A DNA stretch of 64,000 nucleotides from Brevibacillus_H ginsengisoli (GCF_050113715.1 NZ_JBNJQR010000002.1:620001-684000); one strand, 5' to 3'; shown: positions 44,225 through 53,189, counted from the first letter of the stretch. Notes: generated by a model from the sequence alone, not told the origin. A program made the numbers and translations.

Positions 44225-45388
44225 CTACTCGAGAATGACGAGATCTCCCTCATGTAACCCCTTAAGAATCTCAACTTCCGTAGGATTCTCGATTCCGACC
44301 TCCACATCTACCTCTTTTTTGCTTTTTCCTTGCATGACCTGTACAAATTTACGCCCTGAAAAGTCTTTTAACGCATTTCTTGGAATCACCAAGGTATTGG
44401 CGTGTTTCTGGATAATGACTTCAATTTCTACGGAAGTCCCAAGTGCGACTGCGGATGTAAGTCCGTCTGTTCGGATGATGATGCTACGCCGATAATACTC
44501 CTGCGCTTCTGAAGTAAGGTTAGGTGGGAGATTTCGAGGGGTTTGCACAACTTTTCCTGTCTGTTGGCTCTGGTTCGTGATCGAGAGCGTGACGGGCATA
44601 CCTATTTCGACATCTTTGATGGCTTGCGGATCACGCGCCGTGTAGAGAATTTGCAATTGTCCCGTATCTGCGATTGTCATGAGGGATTGATAAGGCTCAA
44701 GCTTGTCACCAATCGCTGAATTACTGACAAACACGACTTCACCGTCAATCGGCGAGGTCAACTGAGATTCGATTTTCTTGCGTTGCAGTGTAGCCAAATC
44801 AAGTTCTTTCGAGCGAATTTCCAACCTGGCCTTTTCCAGCGCGTATTGTTTCTCTTTATTGTCCTGCAACTCTTGTACCTTAAGACGGGCTTTCTCGACT
44901 TCCATGTAGGCTAGCTTGGTTTCGCTCACCTTGGCTTCCAGTTCTGCTTTGGCCAGTTCCACTTTGGCAGCCTGCAGTTGAAAAGTCCGGTTTTGATCCG
45001 ATTCAAGTTCGTGAACAGCCAGTTGGGCTTTTTTCAGTTCGAGCTGTGCCACTTGAATCTTATGATCTATATCTCCCATATCTAGCTCAGCCATGACCTG
45101 ACCCTTCTTTACCTTGTCGCCTATTTTGACATGGAATTCCTTTAATCGCTCCTGAGGGTCTTTAAAAGACAACTCGTGCTTGGAGGCTGTGGTGAAACTG
45201 GCATTGCCTTTGACGCTGTATGTAATATCTCCTTTTGCCACTTTGGCTAATTCATACGTGATAGCGGTTGGTTCTACAAGCGGCGGCGCCAATACTTCTT
45301 CTTCCGCTGGAAAAATTGAACAACCGCTCAAGAACAAACTAAGTGTGAGCATGAATGACCGTGCCGTCTTCCAACGCATATACATCAT
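44225..45388 (-). CDS. HlyD/MFP-family efflux adaptor lipoprotein
   Basis: 387 residues. The lipobox LSGC lies about residue 20. A biotinyl-lipoyl-like hybrid motif (FHVKIGDKVKKGQVMAELDMGD) is followed by a long helical hairpin (about 90-200), the second lipoyl half LTSPIDGEVVFVSNS, and a beta-barrel domain. In Gram-positive bacteria such adaptors gate MacB-type pumps at the membrane surface. Its 5' end overlaps the first ATPase gene by 50 bp. GGAGG is 6 nt before the first ATG. Confidence 0.9.
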   Translation of the reverse strand: MMYMRWKTARSFMLTLSLFLSGCSIFPAEEEVLAPPLVEPTAITYELAKVAKGDITYSVKGNASFTTASKHELSFKDPQERLKEFHVKIGDKVKKGQVMAELDMGDIDHKIQVAQLELKKAQLAVHELESDQNRTFQLQAAKVELAKAELEAKVSETKLAYMEVEKARLKVQELQDNKEKQYALEKARLEIRSKELDLATLQRKKIESQLTSPIDGEVVFVSNSAIGDKLEPYQSLMTIADTGQLQILYTARDPQAIKDVEIGMPVTLSITNQSQQTGKVVQTPRNLPPNLTSEAQEYYRRSIIIRTDGLTSAVALGTSVEIEVIIQKHANTLVIPRNALKDFSGRKFVQVMQGKSKKEVDVEVGIENPTEVEILKGLHEGDLVILE

Positions 45389-46022
45389 CTGCTACCTCCA
45401 TTACTGCTGGATCATGAGTCGTCATCACAATACTGATTGATTCACTTCGAACATACTCACTAAACATGCGGCTAATCGACATCGTCATCTTGCTATCCAG
45501 TTCTGCTGTCGGTTCGTCGGCGAGGATAAGCCTTGGCCGGTGAGCAATCGCGCGGGCTATGGCACATCTCTGCTGTTCACCGCCTGACATCTCGAACGGT
45601 CGATGGCTTGCTCGTTTATCTAAACCAACGGATTCTAATGCCTCCATCGCTCGGGACTTCCACTCTGACCGAGGAACACCGGCAATCCGCAGGCCAAATT
45701 CCACATTCTCCAAGGCTGACATCAGCGGCAACAAACCAAAGGATTGGAAGACGAAGCCCATTCGCTTCCGTCGTATGAGCGTCCGTTCCCGCTCTGTCAT
45801 TCCACTAATTCGTTGCTCTTCAAAGATCACGTCCCCTTCTGTTGGATAATCCAAAGCCCCCAGCAAGTTAAGCAGAGTTGTTTTTCCCGACCCAGACCTG
45901 CCTTTTAGCACGACTAACCGATTCTTCGGTATGGTTAAGGAAACATCTTGTAAAGCGTAAACAGCACTTGTGCCTTTGCCAAAAATTCGCTTAACATTCT
46001 TTGCTTCCAAAATATTTTCCAT
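45339..46022 (-). CDS. ABC transporter ATPase (LolD/MacB type)
   Basis: 227 residues. Walker A GRSGSGKTT, signature MSGGEQQR, Walker B LILADEPTAE and the switch His in TTHD are intact. It opens the four-gene operon ATPase-adaptor-permease-ATPase. The ATG at 46022 follows GAGGTG; a GTG three codons up overlaps that site. It lacks the AbrB-like tail of the second ATPase. Confidence 0.9.
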   Translation of the reverse strand: MENILEAKNVKRIFGKGTSAVYALQDVSLTIPKNRLVVLKGRSGSGKTTLLNLLGALDYPTEGDVIFEEQRISGMTERERTLIRRKRMGFVFQSFGLLPLMSALENVEFGLRIAGVPRSEWKSRAMEALESVGLDKRASHRPFEMSGGEQQRCAIARAIAHRPRLILADEPTAELDSKMTMSISRMFSEYVRSESISIVMTTHDPAVMEVADDVYALEDGTVIHAHT

Positions 46023-46188
46023 AGGGTTCACCTCTTGTTCATTCCGTTCACTCGATCATTTTCTCATCGCGAAAGCCAGGAGCAGTAGTCTTAATTCTAT
46101 TATATTTGTTTAATTCTTTATTTTCAGAAATCACATAACACGAATTATATAGGGTTTAAAGAGATTGTCCAATAAAATTTTATAAAGC

Positions 46189-46233
46189 AAAAAAAATGGC
46201 TCTCCATTCGTCAAGAAAACGAATTGGACAGCC
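46189..46233 (-). terminator. terminator of the PfkB-family kinase gene
   Basis: GGCT-gtcc-ATTCGT and ACGAAT-gg-AGCC arms pair with internal bulges, followed by a T run (the A's from 46189) on the minus strand. Confidence 0.8.
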
Positions 46234-46244
46234 TTTATCTTGAA

Positions 46245-47246
46245 TTAGATAGACACCGTTTCTTTTAACAGAACTTCTTTGACCTCTTCATCGTTTTTAA
46301 TCTTCACATCGAGATCAGGACAGTTGCTTGCCGGATGTTCAACCGTCCAGCCTGCTACCTTGGTACCGACAAAAGCAGCTTCACCAATACTTGCTCCTCT
46401 TGCCAAAGAGGCTACTGCGCCAGAGAAGAACGAGTCACCTGCACCGCTAGAATCAATTAGTTGAACTGGGAATACTGTTTGATGACCCTTGTCACCAGTA
46501 AGCGAGTCATAATACACCGCTCCATGTGCTCCAAGGGTAACAATCATACGCTGTAACCGTGTCTCATGAACAAGTTCCTGAAGGAGTTGCAATTTTGTTT
46601 CAAGTGGCTGATTGCTAAAATCACGACCCAACAGCATATCCACCTCATAGTTATTGCAAATAAAGCAGGCAAGTCCGTTTAAAACGTCACGGTGACGCAT
46701 AATCACGTCGAGATTACCAGGAATTCCATAGAGAGGAACCTGATATTTGGCGGCTAAATCATGAATTCGTTTGACGATCGGATAATTCATATCAAGCTCT
46801 AGCACAAGATTACGAGAATTCTTCACAATCTCTTCGCCATGACGAATGAGGTAATCTTCAAACGCAGACAGTTCTGGCATCTGCGAGATCGATCCAGCCA
46901 AATTGCCATGTTCATTTAAGAGTGCTAGCCACCAACCCATCCCTTTTTCTTTTACGTAGGCAATATGGTTGGTCTTGATATGAAGACTCTCTAATTTATC
47001 CACTACTTCTTTGCCCATTGCGGATTCATCAATCATCGTGACAAAAGAAGTCGGAACGGATAATCTTGCCAAGTTCTCTACGACGTTGCGTACAACTCCA
47101 CCGTGAACAAATTGGATAGACCCCAGATTGCGAGTTTGTGCTTGGTAATTTTGATTGGCAAACCCCTTACAATCGACAAACACGACTCCGATGGCAGAAA
47201 CTAATGGACTATTCAAAGCGTTCACTCCGTTACTCTTCGTTATCAT
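46245..47246 (-). CDS. PfkB-family carbohydrate/nucleoside kinase
   Basis: 333 residues. GGVVRNVVENLARLSVPTSFVT (about 49-70) is the first PfkB signature, and IDSSGAGDSFFSGAVASLARG (about 274-294) is the second, with the catalytic Asp. The ligand may be a ribose-like nucleoside, pseudouridine or fructose phosphate; the sequence does not decide. A plausible start is the ATG at 47246. It is separate from its MarR neighbour by a 75-bp gap. Confidence 0.85.
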   Translation of the reverse strand: MITKSNGVNALNSPLVSAIGVVFVDCKGFANQNYQAQTRNLGSIQFVHGGVVRNVVENLARLSVPTSFVTMIDESAMGKEVVDKLESLHIKTNHIAYVKEKGMGWWLALLNEHGNLAGSISQMPELSAFEDYLIRHGEEIVKNSRNLVLELDMNYPIVKRIHDLAAKYQVPLYGIPGNLDVIMRHRDVLNGLACFICNNYEVDMLLGRDFSNQPLETKLQLLQELVHETRLQRMIVTLGAHGAVYYDSLTGDKGHQTVFPVQLIDSSGAGDSFFSGAVASLARGASIGEAAFVGTKVAGWTVEHPASNCPDLDVKIKNDEEVKEVLLKETVSI

Positions 47247-47321
47247 TTTCCTGTCCCTAATAGTATAGAGAGCAGGTTATCTGATGTCTATACGATGTAC
47301 GGGTTTTTTTTGTGGAAATTA

Positions 47322-47753
47322 CTATTTTATCGCTTTTTGTTCTAAATTGTAAGTTAAGATTTGTAAAGTTTTGCGAAAAGCTTCCAACTCTTCCTTACTC
47401 ACACTGGATAAGATTTCCTGATAATACTGTTCATGCATCTCTTTTATGAGTTTCCCTATCTCTTTGACTTTCTCGGTTTTATCAATCCAGACCACTCGCC
47501 GATCCTCTTGATCCCGCGTTCGCTGCACGTATCCGTTCTTCTCCAGGCGATCGATGATACCAGAGACGGTACTGTAGGATAAGTCCACCGCCTTGCTGAT
47601 TTGACCGATCGTTTGGGTTTGATCAAGGACTTCACGAATGACTAAGGCTTGAGGACGTGTAATGCCCATTGTGCTTAGTTTTTGTGAGGTCAAGGTATGG
47701 AGAAGCTTGGTTAATTTATGTACATCTTCCTGAATGGTTTCTACTACATTCAT
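47322..47753 (-). CDS. MarR-family transcriptional regulator
   Basis: 143 residues. The winged helix spans about 30-100: TRPQALVIREVLDQTQTIGQISKAVDLSYSTVSGIIDRLEKNGYVQRTRDQEDRRVVW, with the DxR wing motif. Its target is unknown; the PfkB kinase downstream on the same strand is the nearest candidate. The ATG at 47753 has a modest upstream site. Confidence 0.9.
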   Translation of the reverse strand: MNVVETIQEDVHKLTKLLHTLTSQKLSTMGITRPQALVIREVLDQTQTIGQISKAVDLSYSTVSGIIDRLEKNGYVQRTRDQEDRRVVWIDKTEKVKEIGKLIKEMHEQYYQEILSSVSKEELEAFRKTLQILTYNLEQKAIK

Positions 47754-47860
47754 TTATACGGTCCCTTTCTTCCATGACGCTTATTCAAATTTCTATCTTC
47801 ATGATATCGATTTTTCGTGAAAATACAAAGAAAACTTGGCGATTCCAAGCTTCTGGCGCA

Positions 47861-47892
47861 AAGAAAAAACCAACACATGATTCCGTGTTGGT
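47861..47892 (-). terminator. terminator of the ykfB-ykfC-EamA operon
   Basis: ACCAACAC pairs with GTGTTGGT around 8 nt, followed by T's on the minus strand (A run 47861-47868). Confidence 0.9.
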
Positions 47893-47919
47893 CATTCATT
47901 ACGTTATTACAATGGATGA

Positions 47920-48798
47920 TTATTGAGTTTGCGTCTCTCTTCTTCGTTTCCATTCCGGCAGCGAAATGGCGAACAGGATAAGGATTACACCTAGCCATTG
48001 CATCATGTTGACAGACTCTCCCAAGACAACACTGGACATGAGGACAGCGGTCGGCAGCTCTGCTGAGCCGAGGATCGTCGCCAGGCCCACTCCAATATGC
48101 GGAACCCCTAAATTAAGTAGAAGCGTGGAAATCAAAACACCGAAGATCGCTAGTAATATTCCCCAGATCCACAGTCCATCTGTCAATGCTCCACTCCATA
48201 AGAAGGTAGGATGATAGGTGACGACTACAATCAAAAGTGAACCAATACTCATGATCGCGCTTCTGCTCCATGTATCAACAGAGGTTGCGACTTTTCCACT
48301 GAACAGGATAAACAGCGCATAGGTTAAAGCTGATAGCAATCCAAGAACGATCCCAAGAGGATTAAGAGACTCCATTCCTTTCCCGATGACTCCTGCCGCA
48401 AGGAATGTCCCCACCAATAACAATCCAAGCACGATCCATTTGTCCTTGGAAGGCCAACGCCGTTGCAATCCAGCCTCCAATAGAACCCCCATCCAGGTAA
48501 ATTGAAAAAGAAGCACAATCGCAATAGACGCGTCCATAAACTGTAGGCACGCGTAATACAAAATACCTGTTAGGCCTAATGTACAACCAACACCGATGAG
48601 CTTCATCCACTGTTGCATGGAGATGGTTGATTTGCGCATAAAAATCCAAGGAATGAGCATCATGAGCATCCCAAAAAAGTTTTGGGCCCCAACGACGTCA
48701 CCAGGCTGGAATCCCGCTTGATACGCGAGTTTCACCAAAGTCGATAAGACCCCGTAGCTACAAGCTCCTAAAAAAACATACATAATGTACCGAAACAC
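47920..48798 (-). CDS. EamA-family (DMT) transporter
   Basis: 292 residues with ten hydrophobic helices in two EamA halves. It starts at a GTG with AGGAG 6 nt upstream. It follows ykfC by 50 bp with no terminator between, so it is probably co-transcribed with the murein-dipeptide genes. A link such as export of excess amino acid from murein peptides is possible, but the family mostly transports small metabolites of many kinds. Confidence 0.85.
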   Translation of the reverse strand: MFRYIMYVFLGACSYGVLSTLVKLAYQAGFQPGDVVGAQNFFGMLMMLIPWIFMRKSTISMQQWMKLIGVGCTLGLTGILYYACLQFMDASIAIVLLFQFTWMGVLLEAGLQRRWPSKDKWIVLGLLLVGTFLAAGVIGKGMESLNPLGIVLGLLSALTYALFILFSGKVATSVDTWSRSAIMSIGSLLIVVVTYHPTFLWSGALTDGLWIWGILLAIFGVLISTLLLNLGVPHIGVGLATILGSAELPTAVLMSSVVLGESVNMMQWLGVILILFAISLPEWKRRRETQTQ

Positions 48799-48848
48799 AG
48801 TAATCTCCTATCTTGTTGAACAGCTCAACTTGTTTATTTCATTATTTG

Positions 48849-49757
48849 TTATTCCCAATATCTGCGTGAGATACAGTGCTCCACCTCATACTTCGAGCCT
48901 TTAATCGGGATGATCTCTACTTCTTTCCCAGTGCTAGGAGCATGGATCATTTTACCGTCTCCAAAATAGATTCCGACGTGATGAACTCGTCCCTTGCCTT
49001 CTTCAAAAGCAAAAAAGACCAGATCTCCCGGCAGCAAGTCAGCAGGCTCGACAAGTTTGCCAGCCTTGGCTTGATTAGAGGCGTCGCGTGGAATCGTGAT
49101 CCCATTGGCCAAGTGCATAGAAAAGGCAAATCCAGAACAATCATAGCCAAACGCTGACGTTCCTCCCCACAGATAAGGGAGTCCCAGAAAACGCTGGGCT
49201 TCGCGTATAATCGTATCTCCATTACCCTTGGGCACTTCATTCTCAATGAATTTGACATCATCTGCTTTGATCTTGCGAATTCCAAGTGGTGTAATCACTT
49301 CCGCGTAATCTGAAGACATACGAATCACGGGAAGCTGTGTATTGTAACTAATTTCGATATCTTCTGTCAGGTCAGCATGGTAGAGAACCGTAATCGGAAC
49401 GCTTACCACCATGTAATTCGAATGTTTCGTTCCAGCCTCGTACGAACTTAACTGACAGCTTGGTATCCAGCCTGGGTAACCACGATCATTTTTGATGGTT
49501 GGCTGATCAGGGACCAATACATACGACCAATCCCCTTCTTCTCGTAAAACTTCCACTACCGAGCCAAATAATACTTGCGTCTGATCCTTATCCTTATCGT
49601 GAAGCGCTAACCGATCCTCCACGCTCATGGTTAGCCATTGACGAATATCAACAGGTGATGTAATAGCTGGCAGATCGAGAGCTTCAGGAGATTCGGGTGT
49701 CGTCCATAAGGTTGCAACCGCTACATGGACTTGTTTGAGGATTATCTGTTCACTCAT
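48849..49757 (-). CDS. ykfC: gamma-D-glutamyl-L-lysine dipeptidyl-peptidase, NlpC/P60 family
   Basis: 302 residues. Two SH3b-like domains (about 10-150) precede an NlpC/P60 peptidase with GYDCSGF (catalytic Cys) and RVHHVGIYFGDG (His). There is no signal peptide, so it acts in the cytoplasm on imported murein peptides, as YkfC does in B. subtilis, giving L-Ala-D-Glu. Directly after ykfB (11 bp), it forms the pathway pair. Confidence 0.92.
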   Translation of the reverse strand: MSEQIILKQVHVAVATLWTTPESPEALDLPAITSPVDIRQWLTMSVEDRLALHDKDKDQTQVLFGSVVEVLREEGDWSYVLVPDQPTIKNDRGYPGWIPSCQLSSYEAGTKHSNYMVVSVPITVLYHADLTEDIEISYNTQLPVIRMSSDYAEVITPLGIRKIKADDVKFIENEVPKGNGDTIIREAQRFLGLPYLWGGTSAFGYDCSGFAFSMHLANGITIPRDASNQAKAGKLVEPADLLPGDLVFFAFEEGKGRVHHVGIYFGDGKMIHAPSTGKEVEIIPIKGSKYEVEHCISRRYWE

Positions 49758-49768
49758 GAATCTTCCCC

Positions 49769-50851
49769 CTATTCTGCAAGAATTCGAGTAATGCCTAATC
49801 CAGGTTGGTCTGATAATGTCATCACGCGGCCCTGATACTGAACGCCACCTTCAATCAAATCCCTAACCAGCATTAATGGCGCGTCAAAATCAAAGCGAGT
49901 AATATTTTTCTTGCTTGCCGCAAAATGAGCCGCAGCGGTAATGCCCAGTCGTGACTCAATCATGCTGCCGACCATACATTCTACACCACATTCTTCCGCC
50001 ATGGAATTGATAATCTGCGCTTTGTAAATGCCGCCAGCCTTCATCAGCTTGATGTTGATCAAATCAGCGGCGCGATTCTTCAGGACTTCGAATGCCTGCA
50101 ACGGACTAAACACACTTTCATCCGCCATGATCGGAGTACCCACTGATTCTGTGACCGACTTCAGACCAACGATGTCGTGAGCCTTCACCGGTTGTTCCAC
50201 CAATTCGATATCGAGCCCCATATCCTCCATTTTACGAATGGAACGGATCGCTTCCTTGGCTTCCCAGCCTTGGTTGGCATCCAGTCGAATCTTAATCTGA
50301 TCGCCCACTCGCCTGCGAATTTCCTGGATTCGAACGATGTCCTGGCGAATGTCGTCTTTTCCCACTTTGATTTTCAATACCGTAAAGCCGTCCTGTATAT
50401 ATTGCGCGGCGTCTTCTCCCATTTCCTCCGGGGAATTCACACTCACCGTGTAATCGGTTTCCAACTCGTTACGATATCCTCCTAGGAACTTATAGAGCGG
50501 CAATCCCGCATTCTGGGCAATACAGTCGTATAAAGCCATATCAACCGCAGCTTTGGCACTCGGGTTCCCCACCAATACTTTGTGAAGAAGTTGGAATATT
50601 TGCTCATAACAGACTAGATTTTTGCCAATCAAGGCTGGTTTTATGGTATGTACGATAGCGGATTCAATGCTCTCTAAACTGTCTCCGGTGATGACGACTG
50701 TAGGAGGCGCTTCTCCGTATCCAATGATTCCGTTATCACAGGTGACCCGTACGACGATCAAATACGCTACGTCAACAGTACGCAAGGCTGTTTTGAAAGG
50801 CTTCTTTAATGGAATTGCATGACGAGAAACTTCTATATCTTGTATTCGCAT
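49769..50851 (-). CDS. ykfB: L-Ala-D/L-Glu (dipeptide) epimerase
   Basis: 360 residues of the enolase superfamily. The catalytic lysines lie in VLKIKVG (KxK, about 159-163) and IKLMKAGG; the Mg ligands in IRLDANQGW (Asp), VEQPV (Glu) and MADESVF (Asp, Glu). With ykfC downstream, it converts L-Ala-D-Glu released from murein into L-Ala-L-Glu for reuse. A GGAGGC ribosome site precedes the start. Gene order epimerase-peptidase matches the ykf operon. Confidence 0.92.
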   Translation of the reverse strand: MRIQDIEVSRHAIPLKKPFKTALRTVDVAYLIVVRVTCDNGIIGYGEAPPTVVITGDSLESIESAIVHTIKPALIGKNLVCYEQIFQLLHKVLVGNPSAKAAVDMALYDCIAQNAGLPLYKFLGGYRNELETDYTVSVNSPEEMGEDAAQYIQDGFTVLKIKVGKDDIRQDIVRIQEIRRRVGDQIKIRLDANQGWEAKEAIRSIRKMEDMGLDIELVEQPVKAHDIVGLKSVTESVGTPIMADESVFSPLQAFEVLKNRAADLINIKLMKAGGIYKAQIINSMAEECGVECMVGSMIESRLGITAAAHFAASKKNITRFDFDAPLMLVRDLIEGGVQYQGRVMTLSDQPGLGITRILAE

Positions 50852-51021
50852 GTCTGCCTCCAGTGAAAAATATTTCAGTACTATTCAATTATTTTACTCT
50901 ACCTCATTTGCGAATAGGATTCTAGGTTTTTTCACCAAAAGATGTATGTAGCCATTTTTTTGGGACATACTTCGAAAGGCAGTAGTTTTGCCCAGATGAA
51001 CTTCCATTGGAGGAGAATAGC

Positions 51022-51519
51022 ATGAATCAAATACACCAACATCAAACACGCTTGCGTGAATTAGCCCATGCTCATCGCCAACAAGCTGAGTTCCATCAGC
51101 GACAAGCTCATTTTCATCACCATCAAGCAATGGCCCATGAACATTATGCGAGCACCCCTCATGTAAACCCACCCGTTTACACTCCAACTACCGCTTACAC
51201 CGCTTCTAACTGGCATGGAACTGCTGGCGGAACCACTCATGGAAACCAAGGCTCTATATACGCCAACCAAAATGTACAAAGCGCTTGGAATAATCCACGT
51301 TATACTGCTGCTAATGATATGGTGTCTCCTACAGCTTTGGTTTTTCACGGTCAGGTTTCGCCAGAAGCGATTCAATCTCTGCAAGAGTTCCAACATCCGT
51401 ACAATCAGCAAGCCCGTAGCTCACACGTCATCACACATCCAATGTCTGCTCACGCGGTGCACGCGACAGACAACGCACATTCGATTCATCGTACTGGAAG
51501 TGCCTACTTTACAACCTAA
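51022..51519 (+). CDS. histidine- and glutamine-rich protein, possible spore-surface or metal-binding protein
   Basis: 165 residues of low complexity. The first 45 are dominated by His, Gln and Ala (HRQQAEFHQRQAHFHHHQ) and could form a metal-binding helix; the rest is Thr/Asn/Tyr/His-rich and lacks hydrophobic core. There is no signal peptide. GGAGGAG lies 6 nt before the ATG at 51022. Such compositions are common in coat and exosporium proteins, but there is no match to a named one. It has its own terminator. Confidence 0.6.
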   Translation: MNQIHQHQTRLRELAHAHRQQAEFHQRQAHFHHHQAMAHEHYASTPHVNPPVYTPTTAYTASNWHGTAGGTTHGNQGSIYANQNVQSAWNNPRYTAANDMVSPTALVFHGQVSPEAIQSLQEFQHPYNQQARSSHVITHPMSAHAVHATDNAHSIHRTGSAYFTT

Positions 51520-51533
51520 ATCCACCCAAGATC

Positions 51534-51575
51534 ACCCACTCAATAGGAAGCAGGCTCCTGATGAGTGGGTTTTAT
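51534..51575 (+). terminator. terminator after the His-rich gene
   Basis: ACCCACTCA pairs with TGAGTGGGT around a 19-nt loop, followed by TTTTATT. Confidence 0.85.
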
Positions 51576-51586
51576 TATGGATTTCG

Positions 51587-51826
51587 TTATTTCTGTTCGT
51601 TATGACTTCCATCACAATACGGCAGCTTGGCAGATCGGCCACAACCGCAAATCGACACCACTCTCGGTTCCGTCACTTTGACAAGGATTGGTCGCCTCCC
51701 CGTCTCCTTGCCCATATGCGAGGCATCACAATAGGGCGGTCCCTCAGTCAAGCCGCAAGCACAGTATTCTTTCAATCCTGGTTCTTCACTTACCACATAG
51801 GGTTTATTCTTGTCGTACATGGCCAT
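51587..51826 (-). CDS. double CDGSH iron-sulfur domain protein (mitoNEET-like)
   Basis: 79 residues with two CDGSH motifs: CACGLTEGPPYCDASH and CGCGRSAKLPYCDGSH, each supplying three Cys and one His for a [2Fe-2S] cluster. Two clusters in one chain is the MiNT/Miner2-like arrangement. The role is probably electron or cluster transfer. GGAGAG lies 8 nt before the first ATG. It is convergent with the His-rich gene. Confidence 0.92.
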   Translation of the reverse strand: MAMYDKNKPYVVSEEPGLKEYCACGLTEGPPYCDASHMGKETGRRPILVKVTEPRVVSICGCGRSAKLPYCDGSHNEQK

Positions 51827-51963
51827 TTCTTCAACTCTCCTACCTATTTCTGTCTACGGTGAACTCAGTGATGTTCCATGCAAGTATTATACACGAATTA
51901 GTTCATTCGTAGGCCACATCACTTACCAGTTGTATCCATCCTCCTAGTTATCATTTGCGAAAC

Positions 51964-51992
51964 CTAGTAAAAAATACTAGTTCTGCTATAAT
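51964..51992 (+). promoter_or_regulatory. promoter with palindromic operator before the HD-GYP gene
   Basis: CTAGTA (51964-51969) and TACTAG (51975-51980) are perfect inverted halves around AAAAA. They overlap the -35 position of a TATAAT -10 box at 51987-51992 (17-bp spacing), a good place for a repressor. Confidence 0.55.
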
Positions 51993-52039
51993 AACTATGA
52001 AATGCGTAGCTCAGCTGAGAGAGAAGGTAGGTTTTTTCC

Positions 52040-53122
52040 GTGCGTAAAGTACATATTTCCTACGCTAAGCCAGGAGACAGAATTGCCAAGACGATTTTTA
52101 CCGAAAGCGGAAACATCCTTCTAGGCACAGGGATTGAACTTAGTGAACGCTTTATTGAGCGCTTGAAAAATATGGGGATCGATACGATTTATGTAGACGA
52201 TAAACATACGGATGATATTTTTCCAGAAGACATCATTCGTGATGAGACCCGCAAAAGGGCTGTTGAAAGCGTCTACAAGACCATGACGACACTGATGGAT
52301 TCCCCGACAGTGAAAGGACGTTCTTCCATACCTGACTTAGGGAAGACTTTTCGCTCTGTTTTCGGTGATATTCTGACTGATATAAGCTCGCGCAAAGAAG
52401 TTTTGGTGAATCTCGCCAACCTGCATACATTAGACGGCTATTTGTTTCATCACTCTGTTAATGTCGCGGTTCTCGCCGGGATTATGGGGATCAGCAAAGG
52501 TTACAACCGGGATCAGTTAATCGATTTAGGGATTGGAGCCCTGCTTTTTGATATCGGCATGACCAATCTCCCCAAAGAGCTGTGGAATAAAAAGGGACCT
52601 CTCACCGACGAAGAACGAAAACGGATTAATAATCACACAGAGGATGGCTATCAAATTCTCCGTTATGAGCACGATATCTCCCTATTATCAGCCCACTGTG
52701 CCCTTCAACACCATGAACGGTTTGCTGGAATTGGGTACCCGCGAGAACTTCGCAACGAAGAAATTCATGAGTATGCGCAAATTGTTTCCATCGCGGATGT
52801 GTATGACGCTTTAATCTCACCTCGATCCTATCGACAAGGCTATAATCCGAATGAAGCAACGGAATTTCTCATGGCAGCGGGAAATACTCACTTCAATCTG
52901 GATTTGGTGAAAATCTTCCTTCGCCACATCTCGGTTTTTCCGGTATCCACCACTGTGCAGTTAAATACAGGTCATGTCGGAATCGTCTCCCAGGTTGATC
53001 CAATCGCTGTTCATCGTCCCGTCATTCGAATCCTGCAAGAACCGGATGGAACTCCAACGGCGGCTCCTTATGAATTAGATCTGAAAAAAGAACTTCACTT
53101 GATTATTACCAAGACCTTGTAG
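52040..53122 (+). CDS. HD-GYP-type protein with degenerate metal-binding site
   Basis: 360 residues. An N-terminal alpha/beta region (about 1-110) precedes an HD-GYP domain. The diagnostic HD pair reads LLFDIGMTNLP where active members have HDIGK; the first metal-ligand histidine is Phe. The Met for Lys is seen in other Bacilli. HSVNVAV, NNHTEDGY, QHHERFAGIGYP and VADVYDAL are otherwise kept. It may have lost c-di-GMP hydrolysis and act as a binding receptor. A GTG start follows AAGGTAGG. No GGDEF partner is nearby; the GGDEF-EAL gene is 12 kb away. Confidence 0.85.
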   Translation: MRKVHISYAKPGDRIAKTIFTESGNILLGTGIELSERFIERLKNMGIDTIYVDDKHTDDIFPEDIIRDETRKRAVESVYKTMTTLMDSPTVKGRSSIPDLGKTFRSVFGDILTDISSRKEVLVNLANLHTLDGYLFHHSVNVAVLAGIMGISKGYNRDQLIDLGIGALLFDIGMTNLPKELWNKKGPLTDEERKRINNHTEDGYQILRYEHDISLLSAHCALQHHERFAGIGYPRELRNEEIHEYAQIVSIADVYDALISPRSYRQGYNPNEATEFLMAAGNTHFNLDLVKIFLRHISVFPVSTTVQLNTGHVGIVSQVDPIAVHRPVIRILQEPDGTPTAAPYELDLKKELHLIITKTL

Positions 53123-53134
53123 GGCATTTCCGAT

Positions 53135-53163
53135 TTGACATTTTATTGAAAGTGATGTAAAAC
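53135..53163 (+). promoter_or_regulatory. promoter of the ileS T-box transcript
   Basis: TTGACA (53135-53140), a 17-bp spacer and TAAAAC (53158-53163). The -35 box is perfect and the -10 box weak, just behind the HD-GYP stop codon. Confidence 0.6.
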
Positions 53164-53189
53164 AAGAAATAACAAAACGAATTGATTAA

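Noticed and set aside
51215..51862. 215-codon open frame on the plus strand
   Set aside because: It overlaps the His-rich gene and the double CDGSH gene in other frames, has no ribosome site, and its translation is low-complexity shadow.
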